DNA of 64,000 nucleotides from Pseudomonadota bacterium (GTDB taxonomy: Bacteria; Pseudomonadota; Alphaproteobacteria; Rhizobiales; Tepidamorphaceae), in NCBI GenBank assembly GCA_023458595.1, contig JAEWYT010000088.1, forward strand, positions 111,911 to 175,910. Reading direction: 5' to 3'. This document shows positions 15,932 to 23,880 of the stretch, piece by piece (the stretch's first letter is position 1; every line of letters starts with the position of its first letter). A program made the position numbers and the translations under genes. The notes under the pieces are model-generated. The model worked only from the letters and a program-made list of their open reading frames with translations. It did not search any database and was not told the origin of the DNA.

Positions 15932-16969
15932 TCAGTCGATGAACCAGGCGATGTCGGAATTGGCCACGCGCGCGCCGGGGCGGGCGCCGCACATCGCGCC
16001 GGGGAATCGCTGCCCGACGATGCCCTTGTCGGCCTCGTCGGCTCCCGAAGACCGGTAGGCGACGCAATCGCGGCCACCGTTCTTGGCGTCGTAAAGCGCC
16101 TTGTCGGCGCGCTGCATCATCGCCTCGAAGTCCGGTTCCGAGCCCTCGGCGGCCGTCACGCCGAAGCTCGCGGTCACCGACGCGCCGCCGAGCGCGGGCA
16201 TCGGCAGGGTGGTTATGCGGTGGCGCAGCTGCTCGGCGATGACCACGGCCTCGGAGAGCTGCGTGTCCGGCAACAGGATCGCGAATTCCTCGCCGCCGAT
16301 CCGCGCCAGCGAATCGCGCGGCCTCAGCGCACGCGCCAGGAAGCCCGCGACGAGCCTCAGCACCATGTCGCCGGCGGGATGACCGTACGTGTCGTTGATG
16401 TCCTTGAAGCGGTCGATGTCGAGGACGATGAGCGACAGCGGCTCTGCGGTCTGACGCGCGGCGGCGAACTCCTCGCCGCTGCGGCGCAGAAAGCGGCGGC
16501 GGTTGGCGATCTCGGTCAGCGGGTCGGTTTCGGCGCGGTGCAGGAGATCGGCGTGCACCATTTCCGCCTGCAGGATGGTGCGGCGGATCTCCCGCATGAG
16601 CCGGCCCGGCTCGTCGTCGTAGTCGGAGGGCAGATGCGGCAGGCGGCGATCGCGGCGATAGGCATCGAGGGCCGCGACCGACATGCTGACGGGTTCCAGC
16701 GCCATGCGCAGGCCGATCAGCAGGAAGCCGATACCCACGACGTCGCCGGCGGCGAAGGCGGCGAAGAGGGTGGCGCGGTCGAGTTGCGCCTGGCCGAACA
16801 CGAATGCAACCAGAGCGAGACTGGCGAACAGCGGCACGCTCATCGCGACCGCACATATCAGAATCAGCCTGCCGAGATAGGTTCGCGGCCAACCGATGCG
16901 ATTCAGAAAGCGATAGAGCCCTAAATCGTAAGCCCCATCCCCGTCGGCAGCGTTTCGCGACGTGGACAT
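15932..16969 (-). CDS. Membrane GGDEF diguanylate cyclase
   Basis: Predicted c-di-GMP synthase of 345 aa. Two transmembrane helices (about residues 35-58 and 70-92) are followed by a short linker and a complete GGDEF domain from about residue 145. The active site is GGEEF, and the product-inhibition I-site RPRD lies five residues before it. DxD-like metal ligands (VLDIDRFKDINDTYGH) are intact, so the domain should be active. No sensory domain other than the membrane segment is seen. The last 35 residues extend beyond the domain and are Gly/Ala-rich. The ATG at 16969 with GAGGA upstream is chosen. A terminator-like hairpin lies immediately before the ribosome site. Confidence 0.92.
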   Translation of the reverse strand: MSTSRNAADGDGAYDLGLYRFLNRIGWPRTYLGRLILICAVAMSVPLFASLALVAFVFGQAQLDRATLFAAFAAGDVVGIGFLLIGLRMALEPVSMSVAALDAYRRDRRLPHLPSDYDDEPGRLMREIRRTILQAEMVHADLLHRAETDPLTEIANRRRFLRRSGEEFAAARQTAEPLSLIVLDIDRFKDINDTYGHPAGDMVLRLVAGFLARALRPRDSLARIGGEEFAILLPDTQLSEAVVIAEQLRHRITTLPMPALGGASVTASFGVTAAEGSEPDFEAMMQRADKALYDAKNGGRDCVAYRSSGADEADKGIVGQRFPGAMCGARPGARVANSDIAWFID

Positions 16970-16980
16970 GTCATTCCTCG

Positions 16981-17018
16981 AAAAAGAAAGAGGGCCGCAA
17001 AGCCGCGGCCGTCGCCGC
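16981..17018 (-). promoter_or_regulatory. Attenuator-like overlapping hairpins in the GGDEF leader
   Basis: On the transcribed minus strand, GCGGC (17014-17018) can pair with GCCGC (17005-17009). Alternatively GGCCGC (17005-17010) pairs with GCGGCC (16993-16998), followed by CTCTTTCTTTTT, an intrinsic-terminator tail. The two stems share bases and exclude each other. The tail ends 11 bp before the GGDEF start codon. It may equally be a second terminator for pnp. Confidence 0.5.
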
Positions 17019-17100
17019 AACCTAACGGCGTGGGACCTTGTCGGGTTCTGAAGAAATTGATCGGCATTTTATCGGGTTCGCCAACTGCTTGAGCCGGCTG

Positions 17101-17137
17101 AAAAAGAAACGGCCCCGCGGTTATCCACAGGGCCGTT
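17101..17137 (-). terminator. Intrinsic terminator of the rimP-pnp operon
   Basis: On the minus strand, 28 bp after the pnp stop: stem AACGGCCC/GGGCCGTT (17130-17137 with 17108-17115) and a following TTTCTTTTT tract. It has the right strand and place to end the pnp transcript. Confidence 0.8.
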
Positions 17138-17164
17138 CCGGTCGGGAATAGCGGAGTTCGAGGA

Positions 17165-19297
17165 TCAGGCGGCCTGGCCGGTGTCCTCTTCCTCGCCGGT
17201 CTCCTGGTTGACCACCTTCATCGACAGGCGGACCTTGCCGCGCTCGTCGAGGCCGACCAGCTTGACGTAGACCTCGTCGCCTTCCTTGACGACGTCTGTG
17301 ACCTTCTCGGGCCGGCCCTTGGAGAGCTGGGAGATGTGGACGAGGCCGTCGCGGGGGCCGAAAAAGTTCACGAAGGCGCCGAAGTCGACGACCTTCACGA
17401 CCTTGCCGCGGTAGATGGCGCCGACCTCCGGCTCGGCCACGATCGACTTGATCCAGTCGAGCGCCGCCTTGATCGCCTTGGCGTCGGCCGAGGCCACCTT
17501 GATGGTGCCGTCGTCGTTGATGTCGATCTTGGCGCCGGTCTTCTCGACGATCTCGCGGACGACCTTGCCGCCCGAGCCGATCACTTCGCGGATCTTGTCG
17601 ACCGGAATCGTGATCACCTCGATGCGTGGGGCGTGCTCGCCGAGCTCCGGACGCGCCTGGGTGATGGCCTTGGCCATCTCGCCGAGGATGTGGATGCGGC
17701 CGCCCTTGGCCTGGTCGAGGGCGACCTTCATGATCTCCTCGGTGATGCCGGCGATCTTGATGTCCATCTGCAGCGAGGTGACGCCGTTCTCGGTGCCCGC
17801 CACCTTGAAGTCCATGTCGCCGAGATGGTCCTCGTCGCCGAGGATGTCGGACAGCACCGCGAACTTGCCGCCCTCCTCGAGGATCAGGCCCATAGCGATG
17901 CCGGCGACGGGTCGCTTGAGCGGCACGCCGGCGTCCATCAGCGACAGCGACGTGCCGCAGACGGTCGCCATCGACGAGGAGCCGTTCGACTCGGTGATCT
18001 CCGAGACGACGCGCAGCGTGTAGGGAAACTGCGTGTGGTCGGGCAGGATCGGATGGATGGCGCGCCAGGCGAGCTTGCCGTGGCCGATCTCGCGGCGGCC
18101 GGCGCCGCCCATGCGGCCCGTCTCGCCGACCGAGTAGGGCGGGAAGTTGTAGTGGAGCAGGAACCGCTCCTTGTAGGTGCCCGACAGCGAGTCGACGAAC
18201 TGCTCGTCCTCGCCCGTTCCAAGCGTCGCGACGACCAGCGCCTGCGTCTCGCCACGGGTGAACAGGGCCGAGCCGTGGGCGCGCGGCAGGATGCCGACCT
18301 CGGCCTGGATCGGGCGCACCGTCTTCAGGTCGCGGCCGTCTATGCGATGCCCGGTCTCGATGATCGAGCCGCGCACGATCTTCTTCTCGAGCTTCTTGAA
18401 GGCGTCGGCGACCTTCTGCCTGTCCTCGCCTTCGCCATCGGCGGCGTCGGCGGGGGAAAGCGTCGCCATGACCATCTCCTTGACGGCGGCGACGGCGTCC
18501 TGGCGCTCGGTCTTGGCGGCGATCTTGTAGGCGGCGGCAAGGCCCTCGCCGGCGATCCCGGCGACCTTCGCGGCGACCTCGCTGTTGTCTGCGACCGCGA
18601 TATCGCGCGGCTCCTTGGCGGCGCGCTCGGCGAGACGGATGATCGCCTCGATGACCGGCTGGAAGCCCTTGTGGCCGAACATGACGGCGCCCAGCATCAC
18701 GTCCTCGGACAGTTCCTGGGCTTCGGACTCGACCATCAGCACGGCATCGCCGGTGCCCGCGACCACCAGGTCGAGGGTCGACTCCGGCAGCTCGTCGAGC
18801 TGCGGGTTGAGGACGTACTCGCCGTTGATGAAGCCGACCCGGGCCGCGCCGATCGGGCCCATGAAGGGGGCGCCGGAGAGCGTCAGGGCGGCGGACGAGG
18901 CGATCATCGCCACGACGTCGGGATCGTTCTCCAGGTCATGCGACAACACGGTCGCGATGATCTGCGTGTCGCAGCGGAAGCCGTCGACGAACAGCGGACG
19001 GATCGGCCGGTCGATCAGGCGGGAGACCAGCGTCTCCTTCTCGGTCGGGCGGCCTTCGCGCTTGAAGTAGCCGCCGGGGATCTTGCCGGCCGCGTAGAAC
19101 TTCTCCTGGTAGTGGACGGTCAGCGGCAGGAAGTCGATGCCGGGCTTCGGCTCCTTGGCCGCGACGACCGTGGCGAGCACCGTGGTGTCGCCGTACTTGG
19201 CGAGCACGGCGCCGTCGGCTTGGCGGGCCATCCGGCCCGTTTCCAGCACCAGCGTGCGGCCGGCCCACTCGATTTCTTCGCGATGGATATCAAACAT
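17165..19297 (-). CDS. pnp: Polyribonucleotide nucleotidyltransferase (PNPase)
   Basis: 3'-5' phosphorolytic exoribonuclease and RNA degradosome component, 710 aa. It has two RNase PH-like cores (first from residue 10; second from about residue 325, containing RAHGSALFTRGETQAL and the catalytic DILGDEDHLGDMDFKVAG), a KH domain (IREVIGSGGKVVREIVEKTG, about residue 565) and a C-terminal S1 domain (GAIYRGKVVKVVDFGAFVNF). Full length and intact. It is the last gene of the operon, preceded by rpsO as in most proteobacteria. Its leader contains a stem-loop next to the ribosome site. Confidence 0.97.
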   Translation of the reverse strand: MFDIHREEIEWAGRTLVLETGRMARQADGAVLAKYGDTTVLATVVAAKEPKPGIDFLPLTVHYQEKFYAAGKIPGGYFKREGRPTEKETLVSRLIDRPIRPLFVDGFRCDTQIIATVLSHDLENDPDVVAMIASSAALTLSGAPFMGPIGAARVGFINGEYVLNPQLDELPESTLDLVVAGTGDAVLMVESEAQELSEDVMLGAVMFGHKGFQPVIEAIIRLAERAAKEPRDIAVADNSEVAAKVAGIAGEGLAAAYKIAAKTERQDAVAAVKEMVMATLSPADAADGEGEDRQKVADAFKKLEKKIVRGSIIETGHRIDGRDLKTVRPIQAEVGILPRAHGSALFTRGETQALVVATLGTGEDEQFVDSLSGTYKERFLLHYNFPPYSVGETGRMGGAGRREIGHGKLAWRAIHPILPDHTQFPYTLRVVSEITESNGSSSMATVCGTSLSLMDAGVPLKRPVAGIAMGLILEEGGKFAVLSDILGDEDHLGDMDFKVAGTENGVTSLQMDIKIAGITEEIMKVALDQAKGGRIHILGEMAKAITQARPELGEHAPRIEVITIPVDKIREVIGSGGKVVREIVEKTGAKIDINDDGTIKVASADAKAIKAALDWIKSIVAEPEVGAIYRGKVVKVVDFGAFVNFFGPRDGLVHISQLSKGRPEKVTDVVKEGDEVYVKLVGLDERGKVRLSMKVVNQETGEEEDTGQAA

Positions 19298-19307
19298 ACG
19301 TATGCCT

Positions 19308-19337
19308 CATGGCTCGTGGGATGCAGGGCGAGCCATG
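19308..19337 (-). promoter_or_regulatory. Stem-loop in the pnp leader next to the ribosome site
   Basis: Inverted repeat CATGGCTCG (19308-19316) / CGAGCCATG (19329-19337) with a 12 nt loop. It ends 10 nt before the pnp ATG and touches the GAGG ribosome site. A second, very stable GC hairpin (19418-19426 with 19430-19438, loop TCG) lies just after the rpsO stop. Together they resemble the rpsO-pnp spacer known in E. coli, where RNase III cuts the leader and PNPase autoregulates. Confidence 0.6.
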
Positions 19338-19449
19338 GGCAAGATGGCGAGGCGCTTCGAAGTGCCCGGAAGCGTCCGGCTATCCTCCCCATGGCCACCA
19401 AGCCTCCGGGGTGGTGTGCGGCGGCCTCGGGCCGCCGCGGATAAGAGCG

Positions 19450-19719
19450 TCAGCGGCGGATGCCGAGACGCTCGATGAGATCCCGATAGCGCGCCTCGTC
19501 CTTCGCCTTGACGTAGTCGAGGAGCCGGCGCCGCTGGCTGACGAGCTTCAGGAGCCCGCGCCGGGAGTGGTTGTCCTTCTTGTGGGTCTTGAAATGCTCG
19601 GTCAGGTTGACGATGCGCTCGGTGAGGATCGCGACCTGCACCTCGGGCGAACCGGTGTCGGTCGTGCCCTTGGCATATTCCTTGATAAGCGCCTGCTTGC
19701 GTTCGGCGGTAATCGACAT
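19450..19719 (-). CDS. rpsO: 30S ribosomal protein S15
   Basis: Ribosomal protein bS15/uS15, 89 aa, the normal length. It starts MSITAERKQALIKEYA and contains the rRNA-binding DTGSPEVQVAILTERI and HKKDNHSRRGLLKLVSQRRRLLDYVK segments. It lies between truB (34 bp upstream) and pnp. It binds 16S rRNA in the 30S platform, and in other bacteria it represses its own translation. Confidence 0.98.
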   Translation of the reverse strand: MSITAERKQALIKEYAKGTTDTGSPEVQVAILTERIVNLTEHFKTHKKDNHSRRGLLKLVSQRRRLLDYVKAKDEARYRDLIERLGIRR

Positions 19720-19753
19720 GGCGACATCGTCTCCGTATCACTGCGCCCGGTTC

Positions 19754-20695
19754 CTATCCGGGCAGGTTGAACACGCGCTTCGGGTGCAACTCGCCGCGGT
19801 CCGCCTCGACGAGGGCGACAAGCTTTCCTTGCATCGTCGCGTAAACGAGACCGCTGAGCACGGGTGCATCCCGCCCGCGCAGCAACACCGGTTGCCCATT
19901 TCTGAGCCGGGTTGCGTCCGACCGGTTGATGGCCAGTGCCGGGATGTCGTCCAGCGCGGTCTCTACCGGTCGTAGGAAATCAGCCGGGGTCACCTTGTCA
20001 GGATCGTCCGGGCCGGGGGCTCTATCGCACAACTCCTCCAATTTATCCAGAGGAATCATGTCCTCCTCGTCGAAGGGGCCGACGGCGAGGCGGCGCAGCG
20101 CGACGATGTGGCCGCGGGTGCCGAGCGCGCGGCCGATATCGCGGGCGAGCGCGCGGACATAGGTGCCCTTGCCGCATTCGCACTCGAACTCGGTCTCGCC
20201 GTCGCGACTTGGTCCCGTCCGCTCGAGGGAAAGGATCTCCACTTGCCGGGTTTTCAGATCGACCTCCTCGCCCTCGCGGGCGAGGTCGTAGGCGCGTTCG
20301 CCGGCGATCTTGATCGCCGAGAAGCGCGGCGGCACCTGGTCGATCAGTCCGGTGAAATCCGGCAAAATCGCGTCGATCTGATCGTCCGTCGGGCGAACAT
20401 CCGAGGTTTCGACCGTTTTCCCCTCCGAATCGTCGGTATCCGTCTCGATGCCCCAGCGGACGGTGAAGCGGTAGACCTTCAGCCCGTCGACGACGAAGGG
20501 CACGGTCTTGGTCGCCTCTCCGAATGCGACCGGCAGGCATCCCGAGGCGAGCGGATCGAGGGTTCCGGCGTGGCCGGCCTTGCCGGTATCGAACAGGCGC
20601 TTCAGCCGCGAAACGGCCCGGGTCGACGTCAAACCGACCGGCTTGTCGAGGATCAGCCAGCCGTGGACCGTCGATTCGCGCTTGCGGCGTCCCAC
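19754..20695 (-). CDS. truB: tRNA pseudouridine-55 synthase TruB
   Basis: Converts U55 of tRNA to pseudouridine, 313 aa. The start region HGWLILDKPVGLTS and the catalytic-Asp motif GHAGTLDPLASGCLPV (Asp near residue 44) are typical; a PUA-like C-terminal extension follows. The start is GTG at 20695, which overlaps the rbfA TAG by one base, so translation is probably coupled. Confidence 0.96.
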   Translation of the reverse strand: MGRRKRESTVHGWLILDKPVGLTSTRAVSRLKRLFDTGKAGHAGTLDPLASGCLPVAFGEATKTVPFVVDGLKVYRFTVRWGIETDTDDSEGKTVETSDVRPTDDQIDAILPDFTGLIDQVPPRFSAIKIAGERAYDLAREGEEVDLKTRQVEILSLERTGPSRDGETEFECECGKGTYVRALARDIGRALGTRGHIVALRRLAVGPFDEEDMIPLDKLEELCDRAPGPDDPDKVTPADFLRPVETALDDIPALAINRSDATRLRNGQPVLLRGRDAPVLSGLVYATMQGKLVALVEADRGELHPKRVFNLPG

Positions 20696-21111
20696 TAGTC
20701 CGCTTCCTCGTCGTGATCGAGGTCGCGGGCGACTTCGGGGCTGCGAAGCAGCTGATCGATGCGGTCGCCCTCCTCGAAGCTGCGGTCGATCTCGAACTTG
20801 AGGTCGGGCATGTATTTCAGCGTCACCTTGTGGGCGAGCGCGCCGCGCAGGAACCGGCTGTTGCGGGCGAGCGCCTTGACCACCTCGTCGGCATGGACGC
20901 CGCCCAGCGGCATCACGTAGATCGTCGCGTGGCGCAGGTCCGGCGTCACCCGCACCTCCGGCACGGTGATAACGGTCGTCTCCAGGACGGGATCGGAGAT
21001 GTCGCCGCGCTGAAGGATTTCCGCCAGAGCGTGGCGCAGCATCTCGCCGACGCGAAGCTGGCGCTGGGAGGGGCCGTGCGTCCGGCCCTGATGGTGGCTG
21101 TGACGTGTCAT
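20695..21111 (-). CDS. rbfA: 30S ribosome-binding factor A
   Basis: Ribosome maturation factor that binds the 16S 5' helix during 30S assembly, 138 aa. It shows the KH-like fold pattern: QRQLRVGEMLRHALAEIL, then ITVPEVRVTPDLRHATIYVMPL, and FLRGALAHKVTLKYMPDLKFEID. Its ATG overlaps the TGA of a 45-codon ORF (ATGA), and its stop overlaps the truB GTG. Confidence 0.96.
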   Translation of the reverse strand: MTRHSHHQGRTHGPSQRQLRVGEMLRHALAEILQRGDISDPVLETTVITVPEVRVTPDLRHATIYVMPLGGVHADEVVKALARNSRFLRGALAHKVTLKYMPDLKFEIDRSFEEGDRIDQLLRSPEVARDLDHDEEAD

Positions 21112-21245
21112 GGTTCTTCAGTCTCCGCGCCCGTCGTCTCGGCGCGGGCGACGACGGTGTAGCCGTTCACGTCGATCGCGAAGCGCAGATCGAACGCCGT
21201 GTCGCCCGCCGAAGCGGGCCTACGGCCACCGTCGTGGTCCGGCAT
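21108..21245 (-). CDS. Candidate 45-aa small protein between infB and rbfA
   Basis: A 46-codon ORF that fills most of the 189 bp infB-rbfA gap. The peptide begins MPDHDGGRRPASAGD and continues with AFDLRFAIDVNGYTVVARAE, ending in an acidic tail. From about codon 12 to 41 nearly every third base is G or C, as in the flanking genes, which supports coding. Its TGA overlaps the rbfA ATG in an ATGA, a typical coupling signal. Against it: no clear ribosome site, and a GC hairpin (GCCCGC/GCGGGC) inside its first third. I do not recognise the family. Confidence 0.45.
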   Translation of the reverse strand: MPDHDGGRRPASAGDTAFDLRFAIDVNGYTVVARAETTGAETEEP

Positions 21246-21300
21246 TGCAGGATGCGGCGCGGAATCGGACCGCGCCGTCCCTTATCGGTTGGGTGTCGAC

Positions 21301-23880
21301 CTAGAGAGTCCGCTGGATCTCTTCGACCTTGTAGCACTCGATGACGTCGCCCTGGCGCATGTCCTGGTAGTTCTCGAAGGCCATGCCGCATTCCTGGCCG
21401 GCATTGACCTCGCGAACCTCGTCCTTGAAGCGCTTCAGCGTCGACAGCTTGCCCTCGTGGATGACGACGTTGTCGCGGATCAGGCGGACATTGGCGCCGC
21501 GCTGGACGACTCCGTCGGTGACGCGGCAGCCGGCGACCTTGCCGACCCTGGAGATGTTGAACACCTCGAGGATCTCGGCATTGCCCAGCATCTCCTCGCG
21601 CAGCGTCGGGGCGAGCAGGCCCGACATCGCCGCCTTCACGTCGTCCACGAGGTTGTAGATGACGTTGTAGTAGCGGATCTCGACGCCGTCGCGCTCGGCG
21701 GCCTCGCGCGCCTGCCGGTTGGCGCGGACGTTGAAGGCGAGGATCACGGCGTTCGAGGCGGCCGCCAGCGTCACGTCCGATTCGGTGATGCCGCCGACGC
21801 CGGCCGTCAGGATGCGGGCTGCGACCTCGTCGGTGCCGAGCTTGTCGAGGGCCGCGACGATCGCTTCGGAGGAGCCCTGCACGTCGGCCTTGAGCAACAG
21901 CGGGAATTCGGCGCGGCCCTGCTCCTTGAGCTGCGACATCATCTGCTCGAGCGAGGTCTTGGCGCCGACGCCGCGGGCGTGGCTGCGCTCGCGCTTCTTG
22001 CGCTGGCGGTAGTCGGCGATCTCGCGGGCGCGCGCCTCGGAGTCGACGACGGCGAAGCGGTCGCCGGCTTCCGGCGTGCCGTCGAGACCGAGCACCTCGA
22101 CCGGGGTCGCCGGACCGGCGGAGTCGACAGTGTTGCCGTGGTCGTCGACCAGGGCGCGAACCTTGCCGGACTCCGCGCCGCAGACGAGGATGTCGCCGAC
22201 GTTCAGCGTGCCGCGCTGGACGAGGACGGTCGCGACGGGGCCGCGACCCTTGTCGAGCTTCGCCTCGATGACGACGCCCTCGGCGGGGCGGTTCGGATTG
22301 GCCTTCAGCTCCAGCACTTCCGACTGCAGCTGGATCGCCTCGAGCAGCTTGTCGAGGTTGATGTGCTTGAGCGCGGAGACCTCGACCTCGAGCGTGTCGC
22401 CGCCCATCGATTCGACGACGATCTCGTAACGCAGCAGGTCGTTGCGCACGCGGCTCGGGTCGGCGTCCGGCTTGTCGATCTTGTTGATCGCCACGATCAT
22501 CGGCACGCCGGCGGCGCGGGCGTGGTTGATGGCTTCCACCGTCTGCGGCATGACGCCGTCGTCGGCGGCCACCACCAGAACGACGATGTCGGTCACCTTG
22601 GCGCCGCGGGCGCGCATCGAGGTGAAGGCCTCGTGGCCCGGCGTGTCGATGAAGGTGATGACCTGGCCGTCCGGGGCCTTGGCCTGATAGGCGCCGATGT
22701 GCTGGGTGATGCCGCCGGCCTCGCCGGAGACGACATTGGCCTGGCGGATCGCGTCGAGCAGCGACGTCTTGCCGTGGTCGACATGGCCCATGATGGTCAC
22801 GACCGGCGGACGCGGCTTCAGGTCCTCGGGGCGGTCATCCTCGCCGTAGAGGCCTTCCTCGACGTCGGACTCAGACACGCGCTTGACGGTGTGGCCCATC
22901 TCCGAGGCGATGATCTCGGCGGTGTCGGCGTCGATCACATCGTTGATCTTGAGCATCTGGCCCTGCTGCATCAGCAGCTTGATCACGTCGACGGCGCGCT
23001 CGGCCATGCGGTTGGCGAGCTCCTGGATCGTGATCGTCTCCGGCAGGATGACCTCGCGCAGGATCTTCTCGCCGGGCTCGCGGAAGCCCGCGGCGCGCTT
23101 GTCGCGCTCGCGGCGGCGGCGCATGGCGGCGAGCGAGCGGCTGCGCTCGTTCTCGTCGAGGGCGTTGGAGATCGTCAGGCGGCCGCGACGGCGCTCCTCG
23201 CCGCGACGGACGGGCTTCTGCTCGGCGGCCTTGCGCTTGGCCTTGGCGCCTTCGTCCTCCTCGGCGACGGCGCGGGCTTCGCGCGCGGGCGCGGCGGCGG
23301 TAGTAGCGGCGGCGGGCGCAGGGGCGGCGGCCGGGGTCTCGGGCTCGCCGAGACGCTTCCTGGCTCCCTGCTCGGCGCGCGAGCGCGACTCGTCCTCGGC
23401 CTTGCGGCGGTCCTCTTCCTCGAGGCGGCGGGCCTCGGCTTCCTCGCGTTCCTTCCTGAGCCGCTCTTCCTCGACCGCGCGCCGCTTGGCCTCGACCTCG
23501 GCGTTGCGGCGCTCCTCCTCCTCGCGGACCTTCGCCTCGGCGAGCGCGTGGGCGCGGGCGTCCTTCTCCTCGTCGGTCAGCGTGCGCAGCACGACGCCGG
23601 CGCGCGGCGCCTCCTCGGCGGGAGCGGCGGGCGCGGGCTCGGCGGCCTTCTTCGGCGCGGGCTTGGGCGCCTCCGGTGCCGGCGCGGGCTCGGAGGCGCG
23701 CGCTTCCGTCTCGCCGGGCCCGATGATCCGGCGCTTCTTCTTCTCCACGAGAACCGGCTTGGAACGGCCACGCGGGAAGTTCTGTCTGACCGTGCCGGAT
23801 TCGACCGTGCGGCGCAGGCTGAGCGTCTTGCGCCCGCCCAGCGTCAGCGTCTTGTCGTCCGGCTGCTTCGTGTCGCTCAT
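21301..23880 (-). CDS. infB: Translation initiation factor IF-2
   Basis: Initiator-tRNA-binding GTPase, 859 aa. It has a long, charged, Ala/Glu/Arg-rich N-terminal region (residues about 45-250; probably coiled coil), then the IF2-N domain, the G domain with GHVDHGKTSLLD, DTPGHEAF and NKIDKP (from about residue 360), and the two C-terminal beta barrels. The ATG at 23880 (MSDTKQPDDKTL) overlaps the ylxR stop by four bases. Length is in the normal range for alphaproteobacteria. Confidence 0.97.
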   Translation of the reverse strand: MSDTKQPDDKTLTLGGRKTLSLRRTVESGTVRQNFPRGRSKPVLVEKKKRRIIGPGETEARASEPAPAPEAPKPAPKKAAEPAPAAPAEEAPRAGVVLRTLTDEEKDARAHALAEAKVREEEERRNAEVEAKRRAVEEERLRKEREEAEARRLEEEDRRKAEDESRSRAEQGARKRLGEPETPAAAPAPAAATTAAAPAREARAVAEEDEGAKAKRKAAEQKPVRRGEERRRGRLTISNALDENERSRSLAAMRRRRERDKRAAGFREPGEKILREVILPETITIQELANRMAERAVDVIKLLMQQGQMLKINDVIDADTAEIIASEMGHTVKRVSESDVEEGLYGEDDRPEDLKPRPPVVTIMGHVDHGKTSLLDAIRQANVVSGEAGGITQHIGAYQAKAPDGQVITFIDTPGHEAFTSMRARGAKVTDIVVLVVAADDGVMPQTVEAINHARAAGVPMIVAINKIDKPDADPSRVRNDLLRYEIVVESMGGDTLEVEVSALKHINLDKLLEAIQLQSEVLELKANPNRPAEGVVIEAKLDKGRGPVATVLVQRGTLNVGDILVCGAESGKVRALVDDHGNTVDSAGPATPVEVLGLDGTPEAGDRFAVVDSEARAREIADYRQRKKRERSHARGVGAKTSLEQMMSQLKEQGRAEFPLLLKADVQGSSEAIVAALDKLGTDEVAARILTAGVGGITESDVTLAAASNAVILAFNVRANRQAREAAERDGVEIRYYNVIYNLVDDVKAAMSGLLAPTLREEMLGNAEILEVFNISRVGKVAGCRVTDGVVQRGANVRLIRDNVVIHEGKLSTLKRFKDEVREVNAGQECGMAFENYQDMRQGDVIECYKVEEIQRTL

